This document shows, in pieces, positions 28,229 through 38,113 of a DNA stretch of 64,000 bases (positions within the stretch are counted from its first letter, which is position 1; every line of letters starts with the position of its first letter). Both the position numbers and the translations under genes were made by a program. The notes under the pieces were generated by a model that was not told the origin of the DNA, searched no databases, and was given only the letters and a program-made list of their open reading frames with translations. Source of the stretch: Comamonadaceae bacterium OH2545_COT-014. Its GTDB lineage: Bacteria; Pseudomonadota; Gammaproteobacteria; Burkholderiales; Burkholderiaceae_C. The stretch is from contig RQYR01000001.1 of assembly GCA_003859965.1 (NCBI GenBank), positions 124,001-188,000 of the forward strand, given 5' to 3'.

Positions 28229-29650
28229 ATGAGTCACGCTTTTGCCGCCCCTGCCTTGCCACGGCCCCCGCACGCCGGGGCGTGCCGCGCCATGCGCGTG
28301 GCCATCATTGGCGCGGGCTGGGCCGGGCTGGCGGCGGCGGTGCGCGCCGTGCAGGCGGGCCACCACGTCACCGTGTTCGAGGCCGCGCGCACGCCGGGCG
28401 GGCGCGCACGGGCGCTGGCGCTGCCCTTGCCGGACGGACGTGAGCTGAGCGCCGACAACGGCCAGCACATCCTGATTGGCGCTTACACGGACACCCTGCG
28501 CCTGATGCGCACCGTGGGCGTGGCGCCTGAGCAGGCGCTGCTGCGCATGCCGTTGGCGCTGACCTATCCGGACGGCGCCGGTCTGGCGCTGCCCGACTGG
28601 CCCGCGCCGCTGGATGCGGCCTGGGGCATCGCGCGCGCGCGCGGCTGGCGTCCGGCGGAACGGCTGGCGCTGCTGCGCGCAGCCTGGCGCTGGCAGCGCA
28701 GCGGCTTTACCTGTGCGCCGCACGTTAGCGTGGCGGCGCTGTGCCAGGGGTTGCCGCAGCGGCTGCAACGTGAGTTCATCGAACCGCTGTGCGTTTCGGC
28801 CCTGAACACGCCGCTGCATGAAGCCAGCGGCGCGGTGTTTCTGCGCGTGCTGCATGACGCGCTGTGGCGCCAGCGCGGCGGCTCCAACCTGCTGCTGCCA
28901 CGAACCGACCTGGGGGCGTTGTTTCCTGGACCCGCGCTGCGCTGGCTGCAGGCACGCGGCGCGGCCGTGCGGCTGGGCCGGCGGGTGCGGGCGCTGCATG
29001 CCACTGGCAGTGGCTGGCGGGTGGATGGCGAGGCGTTCGACGCTGCCATCGTGGCCACGGCCGCGCATCAGGCGCTGCACTTGCAGGTGGGGGCCGATGC
29101 CTCACTGCCCGCGCCGGCCGCCGCCAGGGTGGATGCCGCCTGGCGCGCCTGGCAATCCGCCGCCGCCGCGCTGCGCTTTACCGCCATCAGCACGGTGTAC
29201 GCACAAGCCGTGGCGCCAGTCCCGGCCCCGACGACTGCAGCCGCCGCCTTGCTGCCGCGCCCCATGCTGGCGCTGCGCGCGGGCGCCGATGGCCCGGCCC
29301 AGTTCGTTTTTGCGCATGACCAGATCCGTGAGCTGCCGCCCGGTGCGCCGCCCACGCGTGTGCTGGCCTTCGTCATCAGCGACAGCCGGGGCGAGCGCGC
29401 GGCGCTGGAAGCGGCGGTGGCCGCACAGGCGCGCGCGCAGCTGGGCCTGCCCGTCACGGTGCTGCGCACCGTGACCGAAAAGCGCGCCACCTTTGCCTGC
29501 ACCCCGGCCCTGGCTCGCCCGCCCGCGCATGTGGCCCCCGGCCTGGCAGTGTGCGGCGATGACGTGCAAGGCCTTTACCCCGCCACGCTGGAAGGCGCTG
29601 TGCGCAGCGGCTGGCAGGCGCTGGATGCTTTGGACGCCCCGGATGCCTAG
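28229..29650 (+). CDS. hpnE: Hydroxysqualene dehydroxylase HpnE-like flavoprotein
   Basis: A 473-residue FAD-dependent amine-oxidase-fold protein. The dinucleotide-binding sequence MRVAIIGAGWAGLAAAVRAV starts at residue 22, and the C-terminal FAD signature VCGDDVQGLYPATLEGAVRSG is clear. HpnE finishes squalene synthesis in the HpnC/D/E route. No hpnC or hpnD is nearby. The start is either 28229 or ATG 28292 just before the FAD motif; neither has a strong ribosome site. Confidence 0.85.
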   Translation: MSHAFAAPALPRPPHAGACRAMRVAIIGAGWAGLAAAVRAVQAGHHVTVFEAARTPGGRARALALPLPDGRELSADNGQHILIGAYTDTLRLMRTVGVAPEQALLRMPLALTYPDGAGLALPDWPAPLDAAWGIARARGWRPAERLALLRAAWRWQRSGFTCAPHVSVAALCQGLPQRLQREFIEPLCVSALNTPLHEASGAVFLRVLHDALWRQRGGSNLLLPRTDLGALFPGPALRWLQARGAAVRLGRRVRALHATGSGWRVDGEAFDAAIVATAAHQALHLQVGADASLPAPAAARVDAAWRAWQSAAAALRFTAISTVYAQAVAPVPAPTTAAAALLPRPMLALRAGADGPAQFVFAHDQIRELPPGAPPTRVLAFVISDSRGERAALEAAVAAQARAQLGLPVTVLRTVTEKRATFACTPALARPPAHVAPGLAVCGDDVQGLYPATLEGAVRSGWQALDALDAPDA

Positions 29651-29714
29651 CTGCCCCCGGCGCTGGGTGAGCGGAGCGGGCACGCAGGTTGTCAACGCCG
29701 CCTACCTTCGCCCC

Positions 29715-29901
29715 AAAAACCTGTTCAAGTTCCCGGCGCGAGTGGGCAACAAGCGGTTGGGGATGGAACGCCAGGCGCCACCTTGCATGCATCACGTAGC
29801 CGTGGCCGGCGCCATGGCTGGCAAGGCTTTGCAACGGAAGCTGACCACCACCGCCCCAGTCCGCTGGAGTGCCCGCTGCGCAGGGACTTTGAACAGGCTC
29901 C
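29715..29901 (-). mobile_element. MITE-like element, copy B (187 bp, reversed)
   Basis: Read on the minus strand it begins GGAGCCTGTTCAAAGTCCCT, continues GCGCAGCGGGCAC, and ends CTTGAACAGGTTTTT. Over its inner part it matches copy C, including GCGCCTGGC and CCCAACCGCTTGT, and ACTCGCGCCG of copy A. It is the longest of the three. It lies between the convergent hpnE and metG genes and accounts for half of the gap of 374 bases there. Confidence 0.75.
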
Positions 29902-30024
29902 AGCCTCTCGCGGCGTTCCACGCTGCGCCCTGCCATCGGCTCCGGAAACGCCCGCCCCGTGGAGGCTCTGGAGGCACACGGCAGCCCGCGATACAGCGCG
30001 TGACGCGGGCGGATTTAACGCCTT

Positions 30025-32142
30025 TCAGCGCACGCGCATGCCGGGCTGCGCGCCGGGCCAGGGTTCCAGCACATGGATGCCGGGTTGCGCTTTTTCGTTG
30101 GCATGGCTGGCGGCCAGCACCATGCCTTCGCTCACACCGAACTTCATCTTGCGCGGCGCCAGGTTGGCCACCATGACGGTGAGCTTGCCCTTGAGCTGCT
30201 CAGGCTGGTAGGCGCTGGCGATGCCGCTGAACACGTTGCGCAGGCGGGGCGCGCCGTCTTCGCCTTTTTCGCCGGCGTCCAGCGTCAGGCGCAGCAGCTT
30301 GGCGCTGCCTTCCACGGGCTGGCAGTCAACGATGCGGGCAATGCGCAGGTCGATCTTGGCGAAGTCGTCAATGCCGATGGTGGGCGCCAGCGCCTCGCCG
30401 CCGGGGGCGCTGGCATCGGCTGTTGATGAAGATGCTTTGTTTTTAATAGCGCCTTGTGCAGAAGGGGCGGGCGCTGGGGGCTCAAAAAGCTTTTCAAGCT
30501 GTTTGGCGTCCACGCGCTGCATCAGGTGCTTGTATTCGTCAATGGCGTGGCCGGGGCCGAGCAGGCGGCGGGCGTCGGCGAAGCTTTCCTCTGGCGGCAG
30601 CATGAGCCAGTGGGCCACGTTGGCGGCCAGGCGCGGCAGCACGGGCTTGAGCAAGATGGTGAGGATGCGGAAGGCTTCGATGCAGGTGGTGCACACGTCG
30701 TGCAGGCGCGCCTCCATGCCGCTTTGCTTGGCCAGCTCCCAGGGCTTGTTGGCATCCACGTATTCATTCACGCGGTCGGCCAGCGCCATGATTTCGCGCA
30801 CGGCCTTGCCGTATTCGCGCTCGGCCAGCAGTTCGGCAATGGGGGCCACACCGTCTTGCAGCTGGGACAGCAGCGCGTCGCCGTCGGCGGACACTTCGCC
30901 CAGCCGGCCGCCAAAGCGCTTGGTGATGAAGCCGGCGGCGCGGCTGGCGATGTTGATGTACTTGCCAATGAGGTCGGCGTTGACGCGCAGCATGAAGTCT
31001 TCGGCATTGAAGTCGATGTCTTCATTGCGGGCCGAGAGCTTGGCGGCCAGGTAGTAGCGCAGCCACTCGGCGTTCATGCCCAGTTGCAGGTATTTGAGCG
31101 GGTCCAGCCCCGTGCCGCGGCTCTTGCTCATCTTCTCGCCGTTGTTGACGGTAAGAAAGCCGTGCACGAACACGCGGTCGGGCGCCTTGCGGCCCGAGAA
31201 GTGCAGCATGGCGGGCCAGAACAGGGTGTGGAAGGTGATGATGTCCTTGCCGATGAAGTGCACCTGTTCCAGCCCGGGGCGGGCCATGTAGGTGTCCAGG
31301 TCCTCGCCGCGCCGCGCCAGCAGGTTCTTCAGGCTGGCCAGGTAGCCCACGGGGGCGTCCAGCCATACGTAGAAATATTTGCCGGGGGCGCCGGGGATTT
31401 CGATGCCGAAATAGGGCGCGTCGCGGCTGATGTCCCAGTCGCCCAGACGGGGCTTGCCGTCGTCGCCGGGGGTGAACCATTCGCGCACCTTGTTGGCCAC
31501 GTCGGGTTGCAGGCGGCCGTCTTGCGTCCAGTCCTGCAGGTATTCCACGCAGCGCGGGTCGGACAGGCGGAAGAAGAAGTGTTCGCTGCTGCGCAGCTCG
31601 GGCCGCGCGCCGGTGAGGGCGGAATAGGGTTCGATCAGCTCGGTGGGCGCATAGACGGCGCCGCACACCTCGCAGTTGTCGCCGTACTGGTCAGCGGCGC
31701 GGCACTTGGGGCAGGTGCCCTTGATGTAGCGGTCGGGCAGGAACATGCCCTTTTGCGGGTCGAAAAACTGCTCGATGGTGCGCACGTCGATCAGCCCGGC
31801 TGCTTGCAAGTCACGGTAAATGGCCTGCGCTAGCTCGGTGTTTTCGGGGCTGTCGGTGGAGTGCCAGTTGTCGAACTGGATCAGAAAGCCGTCCAGGTAC
31901 TGCTGGCGCCCGGCGGCAATGTCGGCCACGAACTGCTGCGGCGTCTTGCCCGCCTTCTCGGCGGCGATCATGATGGGCGCGCCATGCGCGTCGTCCGCGC
32001 CCACGAAGTCCACGCGGTGCCCCAGCATGCGCTGCGTGCGCACCCAGATGTCGGCCTGGATGTATTCCATGATGTGGCCGATGTGGAAGGTGCCGTTGGC
32101 GTACGGCAGGGCAGTGGTGGCGAAGATGTGGCGCGCGGTCAT
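30025..32142 (-). CDS. metG: Methionyl-tRNA synthetase
   Basis: A 705-residue class I aminoacyl-tRNA synthetase. The HIGH motif is at residues 20-23 (FHIGHIMEY), the zinc knuckle CPKC/CEVC near 143-160, and KMSKS in [13 protein letters not shown]. The C-terminal 110 residues are the tRNA-binding dimerisation domain starting [17 protein letters not shown]. The linker between the domains (about residues 560-590) is encoded by a copy of the short GCTA/TAGC repeat. The gene lies near divergent apbC, a common neighbour in this group. Confidence 0.98.
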   Translation of the reverse strand: MTARHIFATTALPYANGTFHIGHIMEYIQADIWVRTQRMLGHRVDFVGADDAHGAPIMIAAEKAGKTPQQFVADIAAGRQQYLDGFLIQFDNWHSTDSPENTELAQAIYRDLQAAGLIDVRTIEQFFDPQKGMFLPDRYIKGTCPKCRAADQYGDNCEVCGAVYAPTELIEPYSALTGARPELRSSEHFFFRLSDPRCVEYLQDWTQDGRLQPDVANKVREWFTPGDDGKPRLGDWDISRDAPYFGIEIPGAPGKYFYVWLDAPVGYLASLKNLLARRGEDLDTYMARPGLEQVHFIGKDIITFHTLFWPAMLHFSGRKAPDRVFVHGFLTVNNGEKMSKSRGTGLDPLKYLQLGMNAEWLRYYLAAKLSARNEDIDFNAEDFMLRVNADLIGKYINIASRAAGFITKRFGGRLGEVSADGDALLSQLQDGVAPIAELLAEREYGKAVREIMALADRVNEYVDANKPWELAKQSGMEARLHDVCTTCIEAFRILTILLKPVLPRLAANVAHWLMLPPEESFADARRLLGPGHAIDEYKHLMQRVDAKQLEKLFEPPAPAPSAQGAIKNKASSSTADASAPGGEALAPTIGIDDFAKIDLRIARIVDCQPVEGSAKLLRLTLDAGEKGEDGAPRLRNVFSGIASAYQPEQLKGKLTVMVANLAPRKMKFGVSEGMVLAASHANEKAQPGIHVLEPWPGAQPGMRVR
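30433..30494 (+). repeat. Short GCTA/TAGC repeat inside metG
   Basis: On the plus strand, GCTTTGTTTTTAATAGCGCC continues through TTGTGCAGAAGGGG to CTCAAAAAGCTTTTC. It has the parts of the family in order: GCTT...TAGC pair, core, then an A/T-rich end. It is read in frame as part of the linker [19 protein letters not shown] of MetG. Confidence 0.55.
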
Positions 32143-32280
32143 GGCAGGCGGCGTGGGGCTGAAGAAAAACCCCGGATTCTAGGGTTGCGCCCCTGCGCTG
32201 GCCTGGGCCGGCGGCACGGGCCGGCCTGGCCCGCCGCCGCACGGGCAGAGGCGCCTGATGCCGGGCGGCAGGGCGGCGGT

Positions 32281-32320
32281 GCAGCGGTGCAGCAGTGCAG
32301 CAGTGCAGCAGTGCAGCGGC
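32281..32320 (+). repeat. Five tandem copies of the octamer GCAGCRGY
   Basis: The 40-base stretch is GCAGCGGT, three copies of GCAGCAGT, and GCAGCGGC. It starts seven bases after the stop codon of the lipoprotein gene on the opposite strand and is outside coding sequence. It is probably a slippage-prone microsatellite. Confidence 0.85.
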
Positions 32321-32327
32321 GCGGCCT

Positions 32328-33524
32328 TCAGTCAAAGGTGACGCGGATGACCGCGTGCGCGGCCTTGAGGTACAGCGCGTCATCCGGCCCCAGAGCCAGC
32401 GCGCGCAGCTCGGGCACCTGGGTGACGACGGGGACGAAGTCCGCCCCGGCGTGGTCGCGGCGGTAAATGGTGGCCAGCGCCCCCGGCGCGCGCGCATGGG
32501 CCGAAGCGGAGTAGATCCGGCCCCGGCGGTCGATGCCCACGAGGGTGGAGTTGGGCACCTGGGCCGCCAGCACGCTCAGGTCGTCGGCGGCCAGCAACTG
32601 GCCGGGCGCGTCATTGCCGCCGCAAGACGCATTGGTGAGGTAAATGCGCCCGCTGCCATCGCGCACCAGGCTGGGGCCAAAGGCGCCGCTGGGCCCGCTG
32701 CGCACGGCGGCGCTGGCCGTGTCCAGCAGGCGCAAGCGGCTTTGGCCGCGGTGGCGGAAGTCCATCACATTCAACTGGCCCTGGGCGTCAAACGCCATGG
32801 CGCCCGGGTAGCAGAAGCTGGCCTGCGGCCCCGTGCCATCGGGCGGGGGCTGGCAGCCCGCGCGGGCCACGCCGGCCAGGGCCTGGGGCGCGCCGCCCGC
32901 GGGCACGCGCCAGATACCGGCCGAACGCCCCGCTCCCGGCCAGCCAGGCCCTGCGGCGAAGTCGGTTTCGCCGGGGCAGTAGCCCGGGGCGCGGTCCATG
33001 CCGCCGTGGGCGCTGGCATCGCTCACATACAGCGTGCCGCTGCCGTCCAGCGCCAGCCCGGCGGCGCGCACGAAGCTGGCCAGCGGGGCGGGCGCATGGC
33101 TGGCCACGCCCGTGGCCACGGTGCTCACGGCGCCGTCCGGCGCAATCTTGCGCACGGCATCGGGCGCGGCGGGCGCGCCGGCGTGTGTGCAGGCGGTGTC
33201 GGTCACGTACACCGCGCCGTCCGGGCCGACCAGCATGGCATGGGTGGTGTAGCCAAAGCGGCTGTTCAACGGCTGGGCCGCATCCACCCGCCCGCAGGCG
33301 GTGCGGGCATCGGTGTGCAGCGAGCCGGCCAGCAGCGCGGCCTGGCCGCCCTGCACCTGGGGCAGCGGCCAGACCGCCGGTGCGGGCGGCGTGGGGGGCG
33401 GGGGCGCTGCGCCCCCGTCACTGTCACCGCCGCCGCAAGCGGCCAGCAGCGCCGCAGCCAGGCAGGCGCCCAGCGCCCAAGCGGCGCGGCGTGTGGTTCT
33501 GAAGGGGAATGTGGGGCGTGGCAT
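32328..33524 (-). CDS. Lipoprotein with NHL/beta-propeller-like repeats
   Basis: A 398-residue predicted lipoprotein. The signal sequence ends in the lipobox LLAAC (Cys30), followed by GGGDSDGGAAPPPPTPPAP, a flexible linker. The remainder has repeats of the type GPDGAVYVTDTAC, DGSGTLYVSDASA, GSGRIYLTNASC and GPDDALYLKAAH, typical of NHL or SGL beta-propellers. It probably sits on the periplasmic face of the outer membrane. The ligand or reaction is unknown. Confidence 0.8.
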   Translation of the reverse strand: MPRPTFPFRTTRRAAWALGACLAAALLAACGGGDSDGGAAPPPPTPPAPAVWPLPQVQGGQAALLAGSLHTDARTACGRVDAAQPLNSRFGYTTHAMLVGPDGAVYVTDTACTHAGAPAAPDAVRKIAPDGAVSTVATGVASHAPAPLASFVRAAGLALDGSGTLYVSDASAHGGMDRAPGYCPGETDFAAGPGWPGAGRSAGIWRVPAGGAPQALAGVARAGCQPPPDGTGPQASFCYPGAMAFDAQGQLNVMDFRHRGQSRLRLLDTASAAVRSGPSGAFGPSLVRDGSGRIYLTNASCGGNDAPGQLLAADDLSVLAAQVPNSTLVGIDRRGRIYSASAHARAPGALATIYRRDHAGADFVPVVTQVPELRALALGPDDALYLKAAHAVIRVTFD

Positions 33525-33769
33525 GTGTGTCTCCTTTTTGCTTATCCATGGGCATGAAATGCCATTTCAGCATAAGCCAGCCGAAAGACGGGCGCCGCCA
33601 GCGAGCGGCCATGGAGGTCTCTGCTGGCTTCGTGGTGCCGAGATGCTGCCTGTGCGGCCATGTGCGTGCCGGGCAAGACGAGCTACGCTGGTGGCTGGCG
33701 TTGCGCGCCGGTGGCTAGACTACGGGGCATTGCTGTTGACTTCAAAGAAAACCTCAAGGAAAGACCCCG

Positions 33770-34861
33770 ATGGCGATTGACCAGGCGGCCCTGCAAGCGG
33801 CCTTGCAAGGCGTGAAAGACCCGAACACGGGCAAGGATTTCGTTTCCACCAAGCAGTTGAAGAACTTGCAGGTCGCGGGCGGTGACGTGTCGTTCGACGT
33901 GGAGCTGGGCTACCCGGCGCAGAGCCAGATCGCGGCGCTGCGCCAGGCGCTGATTGCCGCCGCGCGCGGCGTGCCGGGGGTGGAGAACGTGTCGGCCAGC
34001 GTGCGCAGCAAGATCATTGCGCACAGCGTGCAGCGCGGCGTGCCGCTGCTGCCGGGGGTGAAGAACATTGTGGCCGTGGCCTCCGGCAAGGGCGGCGTGG
34101 GCAAAAGCACCACCGCCGCCAACCTGGCGCTGGCGCTGGCGGCCGAAGGCGCGCGCGTGGGCCTGCTGGACGCCGACATCTACGGCCCCAGCCAGCCGCT
34201 GATGATGGGCGTGCGCGGCCGCCCCGTGAGCGAGGACGGCCAGACCATGCAGCCGCTGATGGCCCATGGCGTGCAGGTCATGTCCATCGGTTTTCTGGTG
34301 GAGGACGAGCAGGCCATGATCTGGCGCGGCCCCATGGCCAGCCAGGCGCTGGACCAGCTGCTGCGCCAGACCCGCTGGGACGACCTGGATTACCTGGTGA
34401 TCGACATGCCGCCGGGCACGGGCGACATCCAGCTCTCGCTGGGCCAGCGCGTGCCGGTGACGGGCGCGGTCATCGTCACCACACCGCAGGACATTGCGCT
34501 GCTGGACGCGCGCAAGGGCATCAAGATGTTCGAGAAAGTGGGGGTGCCCATTCTCGGCATCGTGGAAAACATGGCCGTGCACCGCTGCACGCAGTGCGGG
34601 CATGTGGAGCACATCTTCGGCGAAGGCGGCGGCCAGCGCATGGCGGCCGAATACGGCATGGACTACCTGGGCGGCCTGCCGCTGGCGCTGCACATCCGCG
34701 AGCAGGCCGACAGTGGCCGCCCCACCGTGGTGGCCGAGCCGGACGGCGACGTGGCTGCCATCTACAAGGCCATCGCGCGCCAGGTGGCGGTGAAAATTGC
34801 CGAAAAGGCCAAGGACTTTTCCAGCAAGTTCCCCACCATCACCATCTCCAAGGACACCTGA
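33770..34861 (+). CDS. apbC: Iron-sulfur cluster carrier protein ApbC (Mrp)
   Basis: A 363-residue P-loop ATPase that transfers Fe-S clusters. An N-terminal MIP18-like domain (residues 1-85) precedes the deviant Walker A SGKGGVGKST (105-114). The cluster-binding CxxC is Cys273-Cys276 in HRCTQCGHVE. YLVIDMPPGTGD is the Walker B region. It has full family length. metG lies upstream on the opposite strand with the lipoprotein gene between them. Confidence 0.97.
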   Translation: MAIDQAALQAALQGVKDPNTGKDFVSTKQLKNLQVAGGDVSFDVELGYPAQSQIAALRQALIAAARGVPGVENVSASVRSKIIAHSVQRGVPLLPGVKNIVAVASGKGGVGKSTTAANLALALAAEGARVGLLDADIYGPSQPLMMGVRGRPVSEDGQTMQPLMAHGVQVMSIGFLVEDEQAMIWRGPMASQALDQLLRQTRWDDLDYLVIDMPPGTGDIQLSLGQRVPVTGAVIVTTPQDIALLDARKGIKMFEKVGVPILGIVENMAVHRCTQCGHVEHIFGEGGGQRMAAEYGMDYLGGLPLALHIREQADSGRPTVVAEPDGDVAAIYKAIARQVAVKIAEKAKDFSSKFPTITISKDT

Positions 34862-34940
34862 GCCGGGCGGCAGCCCGCCGCCCGTTTCGCCTGTCCGCCC
34901 AGCCTGACCTGTTGCGACCCCGAAGAAAGTGCCCTGGCCC

Positions 34941-36050
34941 ATGAGCGCGCCCGCTGCATCTGCCCCCGTTCCTGCCGCGCCCGAGTCCTTGATCGACCCG
35001 GCAACCGAGCCGCGCCTGACCTCGCTCAGCCACGGCGGGGGCTGCGGCTGCAAGATCGCGCCAGGAGTGCTGTCGGGCATTTTGCGCGGCACGGCCGCCA
35101 TGCCGGTGCCGCCGGCGCTGCTGGTAGGCATCGAAACCTCGGACGACGCCGCCGTCTATCAGCTCAACAGCGAGCAGGCGCTGGTGGCCACCACCGACTT
35201 TTTCATGCCCATCGTCGATGACCCGTTCGACTTTGGCCGCATCGCCGCCGCCAACGCCCTGAGCGACGTGTACGCCATGGGCGGCACGCCCATCATGGCG
35301 CTGGCGCTGGTGGGCATGCCCATCAAGGTGCTGTCCACCGCCACCATCGGCCGCATTCTGGAAGGCGGCGCCAGCGTGTGCCGCGCTGCCGGCATTCCGG
35401 TGGCGGGCGGGCACACCATTGATTCGGTCGAGGCCATTTACGGCTTGGTGGCGCTGGGGCTGGTGCACCCGGCACAGGTCAAGCGCAATGCCAGCGCCCG
35501 CCCGGGCGACGTGCTGGTGCTGGGCAAGCCGCTGGGCGTGGGCGTGTTCTCCGCCGCGCTCAAGAAAGGCCAGCTCGGCCCTGAAGGCTATGCGCAAATG
35601 ATCGACAGCGCCACGCGCCTGAACACTGCCGGGCCAGACCTGGCCCGCCTGCCCGGCGTGCATGCCATGACCGACGTGACCGGCTTCGCCCTGGCCGGCC
35701 ACGCGCTGGAGCTGGCGCGCGGCGCGCAGGCCACGGTGCGCATCGACTGGCCTGCCGTGCCCCTGCTGCCCGGCGCGCGCGCGCTGGCGGCGCAGGGCAT
35801 GGTCACCGGCGCTTCGGGCCGCAACTGGGCGGCCTATGGCCACGAGGTGGCCCTGCCTGAAGGATTTGCCGCGCCTGACCAGGCGCTGCTGACCGACCCG
35901 CAAACCAGCGGCGGCCTGCTGGTGGCCTGTACCCCCGCCAGCGTGCCCGAGGTGCTGGCGGCGTTTGCCCGCCACGGCGGCGCGCAGGCCGCGGTGATTG
36001 GCGAAGTGCTGCCCGCGCAAGGCGCGCGGCTGGTGGTCAGAAACCCCTGA
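34941..36050 (+). CDS. selD: Selenide, water dikinase (selenophosphate synthetase)
   Basis: A 369-residue enzyme that makes selenophosphate from selenide and ATP for Sec-tRNA and selenouridine synthesis. The active-site loop HGGGCGCKIAPG carries Cys35 (the E. coli Cys17 equivalent), Cys37 and Lys38. The active position is cysteine, not selenocysteine. The glycine-rich LTDPQTSGGLLVA is near the C-terminus. I chose ATG at 34941; GTG at 34929 is an alternative. It is separated from selB-selC by about 7 kb. Confidence 0.97.
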   Translation: MSAPAASAPVPAAPESLIDPATEPRLTSLSHGGGCGCKIAPGVLSGILRGTAAMPVPPALLVGIETSDDAAVYQLNSEQALVATTDFFMPIVDDPFDFGRIAAANALSDVYAMGGTPIMALALVGMPIKVLSTATIGRILEGGASVCRAAGIPVAGGHTIDSVEAIYGLVALGLVHPAQVKRNASARPGDVLVLGKPLGVGVFSAALKKGQLGPEGYAQMIDSATRLNTAGPDLARLPGVHAMTDVTGFALAGHALELARGAQATVRIDWPAVPLLPGARALAAQGMVTGASGRNWAAYGHEVALPEGFAAPDQALLTDPQTSGGLLVACTPASVPEVLAAFARHGGAQAAVIGEVLPAQGARLVVRNP

Positions 36051-36190
36051 GCCTTCTGCAGACCCTGGCCACGGTCTGGCCAGGGCGAGGGACGCTGGAC
36101 GCCGGTTCTCCGGCGGGCTGGCGGCCAAGATGGCAGACCCGGCAGGGCCAAGCGCCCGGCACGCGGGCTGTTTCTTGGCCGGCTTGGCGC

Positions 36191-36971
36191 TTATGCAGGG
36201 CCATGGCGGTCGTGGCTTTCAGGGGCGGGCGCAGTGGTTTCAGGGGCTTCGCCGGTCACGGCCGGGCCGGCGGGAGGCGCGGAGCCTGGCGTCGGGCCGA
36301 CGGGAGGCGGCTCGCTGCCGGGCGGGGCGCTTTTGCCCTCGGCGTATTTTTCCCCGGCGTACTGGCGGATCTGCGCCACGCCGTGGCTGAGGTTCTTCAC
36401 TGCCTGGTTGGCGGCTTGCCCCATGGCCCTCTTGCTGCTGCCGATGAGTTGCTGCAAGGCGACGGAGTCGTCACGCTCGAAGCTTTGTGCCTGCAAGTCA
36501 AACTTGGCATCGTCGTTGTCGAAGTAGCTCACGATGTCGAACGAAAGCTTCTGGGCCACCAGCACCACCGGGAAGGCGTTGCGGTAACTGTTGTAGAGCT
36601 TGACGCGGCGGTTGTAGGCTTCGCGGCGCTTGAGGATGTCGTCTTCCAGGCTTTCAAGCTGCTGCATCAGCTGCTGGCAGGTGCTGTCGGCCCGCAACTG
36701 GGGAAATGATTGCGCCAAGGCAATCATTTGCCCCATGTCCTGGCGGGTCTGCGCCACCTTGAGCTGGGTGAGTTGCTCGTGCTCCAGGTAGCCGGAGGCG
36801 ATTTCGATGATTTGCCCGCTCAGGTGCTGCCGCTTCTTCAGGCTGGCTTGCAGGTTGGACAGACCTTCCCGGATGTCCTGCATGCCGGTTTGCAGCCGGT
36901 TGTAGATGTGATATCAGCCAGACGGCCAGGCCGGCCAGCAGGATGAACAGCAAGAAGAAGAGAAATTCCAT
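36191..36971 (-). pseudogene. lemA: LemA family protein gene with a one-base frameshift near the 5' end
   Basis: The long frame 36191-36883 encodes a LemA coiled-coil body: LKKRQHLSGQIIEIASGY, NSYRNAFPVVLVAQKL and then an unusual Pro/Ala-rich tail of about 50 residues. The N-terminal membrane helix MEFLFFLLFILLAGLAVWLI lies in another frame, starting at ATG 36971. Removing one base near 36908 joins the two as WLIS-IYNRL, exactly the family junction. The gene is therefore broken, misread in sequencing, or decoded by frameshifting. The downstream frame alone would lack the membrane anchor. LemA function is poorly defined. Confidence 0.85.
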
Positions 36972-37099
36972 GGCGCGGGGCTCCGGAGGATGCGCGACGG
37001 CCGGGCCGGGCGCGGTGGCAGGGCGAGGAAGGCGAAGGCGTATTGTTTCAGAAGTGGCGTCTGGCGCCGGTGCCGGGGCGACGGCGGGCTGCGGCGGTT

Positions 37100-38113
37100 T
37101 CACGTGCGTAGCGCCGGGCGGGCGGGCGCCTGCGAAGGCGGCGTTGCGGCTGGGGCCAAGCCCAGCAGCGCGGCGCGGGTGGCGGCGCTGTCCAGTTGCG
37201 CGACCCACCAGGCCAGCGCGCGGCCGGGGGTGGCGGCCGGGTGGGTATGCGCAGCCTGCTGCGGGCCGCCCCAGACGGCGTAGGTGCGGAGGGTGCGCGC
37301 GGGCCGGGCCACGCGGCGGGTGACGAGCTGGCCGGCCTCCAGATGGGGGCGCGCCAGCGGCTCGGGCAGAAAGCCGTAGCCCAGGCCGCGCAGCTGGGCT
37401 TGCAGCTTGGTGTGCAGCGTGGGCACGGTGAGCACGTCTTGCCCGGGCAGCAGGCCGTAGCTGAGGCTGCCGCGCTGGGCCGAGTCGGCCACGGCGATGA
37501 TGCGGTGCGGGTGCAGGGCGGCGTCGGTCAGCGGCTCGGGGGCTTGCGCCAGCGGGTGGTGCGGCGCCACGGCGAAGATGAAGGACATCTCGCCCAACTC
37601 ACGGCTTTGCAGGCCGGGCACGGCCTGGCTGTCCAGCGGCGCGGCCACGCCCAGGGCCAGATCGGCGCGGCCGGTGGTCAGCGCCTCCAGCGTGCCGCTG
37701 AGCACGCCGTCCAGCAGCTTGATGCGCGTGGGCGGCGCGGGGCGCTGGGCGTAGAAGGCTTCCACCAGCTCCAGCATGGGGCCGGTGCAGATGATGCCGT
37801 CGGCGATCACGGTGAGCTGCGGCTCCCAGCCGGTGGCCACGCGCCGCACGCGGCGGGCCACGGCGTCCACGTCGGCCAGCAGGCGCGCGCTTTCGCGCAG
37901 CAGTTCGGCGCCGGCCGGGGTGGGGCGCGCCTGGCGGGCGCTGCGGTCGAACAGCAGCACGTCCAGCGTGTCTTCAAGCTGGCGCACGCGGTAGGTGAGG
38001 GCGCTGGGCACCAGGTTCAGGCGGCGCGCGGCGGCGGCAAAGCTGCCGGCTTCGGCAATGGTGGCCAGCATGGCCAGCGTCTCGGGCGTGAGGGTGTGGC
38101 TGGGTTCGGTCAT
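37100..38113 (-). CDS. LysR family transcriptional regulator
   Basis: A 337-residue regulator with an N-terminal winged helix-turn-helix (residues about 10-70; FAAAARRLNLVPSALTYRVRQLEDTLDVLLFDRS) and a C-terminal substrate-binding fold. The motif NLVPSALTYRVRQLE matches the YafC/AaeR-like subgroup. I chose ATG at 38113, as the upstream TTG adds nothing conserved. A C-terminal Ala/Pro extension is present. It is not divergent from an obvious target; cobQ is the upstream gene on the same strand. Confidence 0.92.
   Translation of the reverse strand: MTEPSHTLTPETLAMLATIAEAGSFAAAARRLNLVPSALTYRVRQLEDTLDVLLFDRSARQARPTPAGAELLRESARLLADVDAVARRVRRVATGWEPQLTVIADGIICTGPMLELVEAFYAQRPAPPTRIKLLDGVLSGTLEALTTGRADLALGVAAPLDSQAVPGLQSRELGEMSFIFAVAPHHPLAQAPEPLTDAALHPHRIIAVADSAQRGSLSYGLLPGQDVLTVPTLHTKLQAQLRGLGYGFLPEPLARPHLEAGQLVTRRVARPARTLRTYAVWGGPQQAAHTHPAATPGRALAWWVAQLDSAATRAALLGLAPAATPPSQAPARPALRT

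Noticed and set aside
27607-28230. A 207-codon minus-strand frame between selB and hpnE
   Set aside because: It covers the tRNA-Sec gene and has no recognisable motif or ribosome site.
36883-36911. Selenocysteine read-through at the TGA before the LemA body
   Set aside because: The frame upstream of that TGA lacks the membrane helix and start. The anchor lies in the other frame and joins exactly after removal of one base, so a frameshift explains it better.
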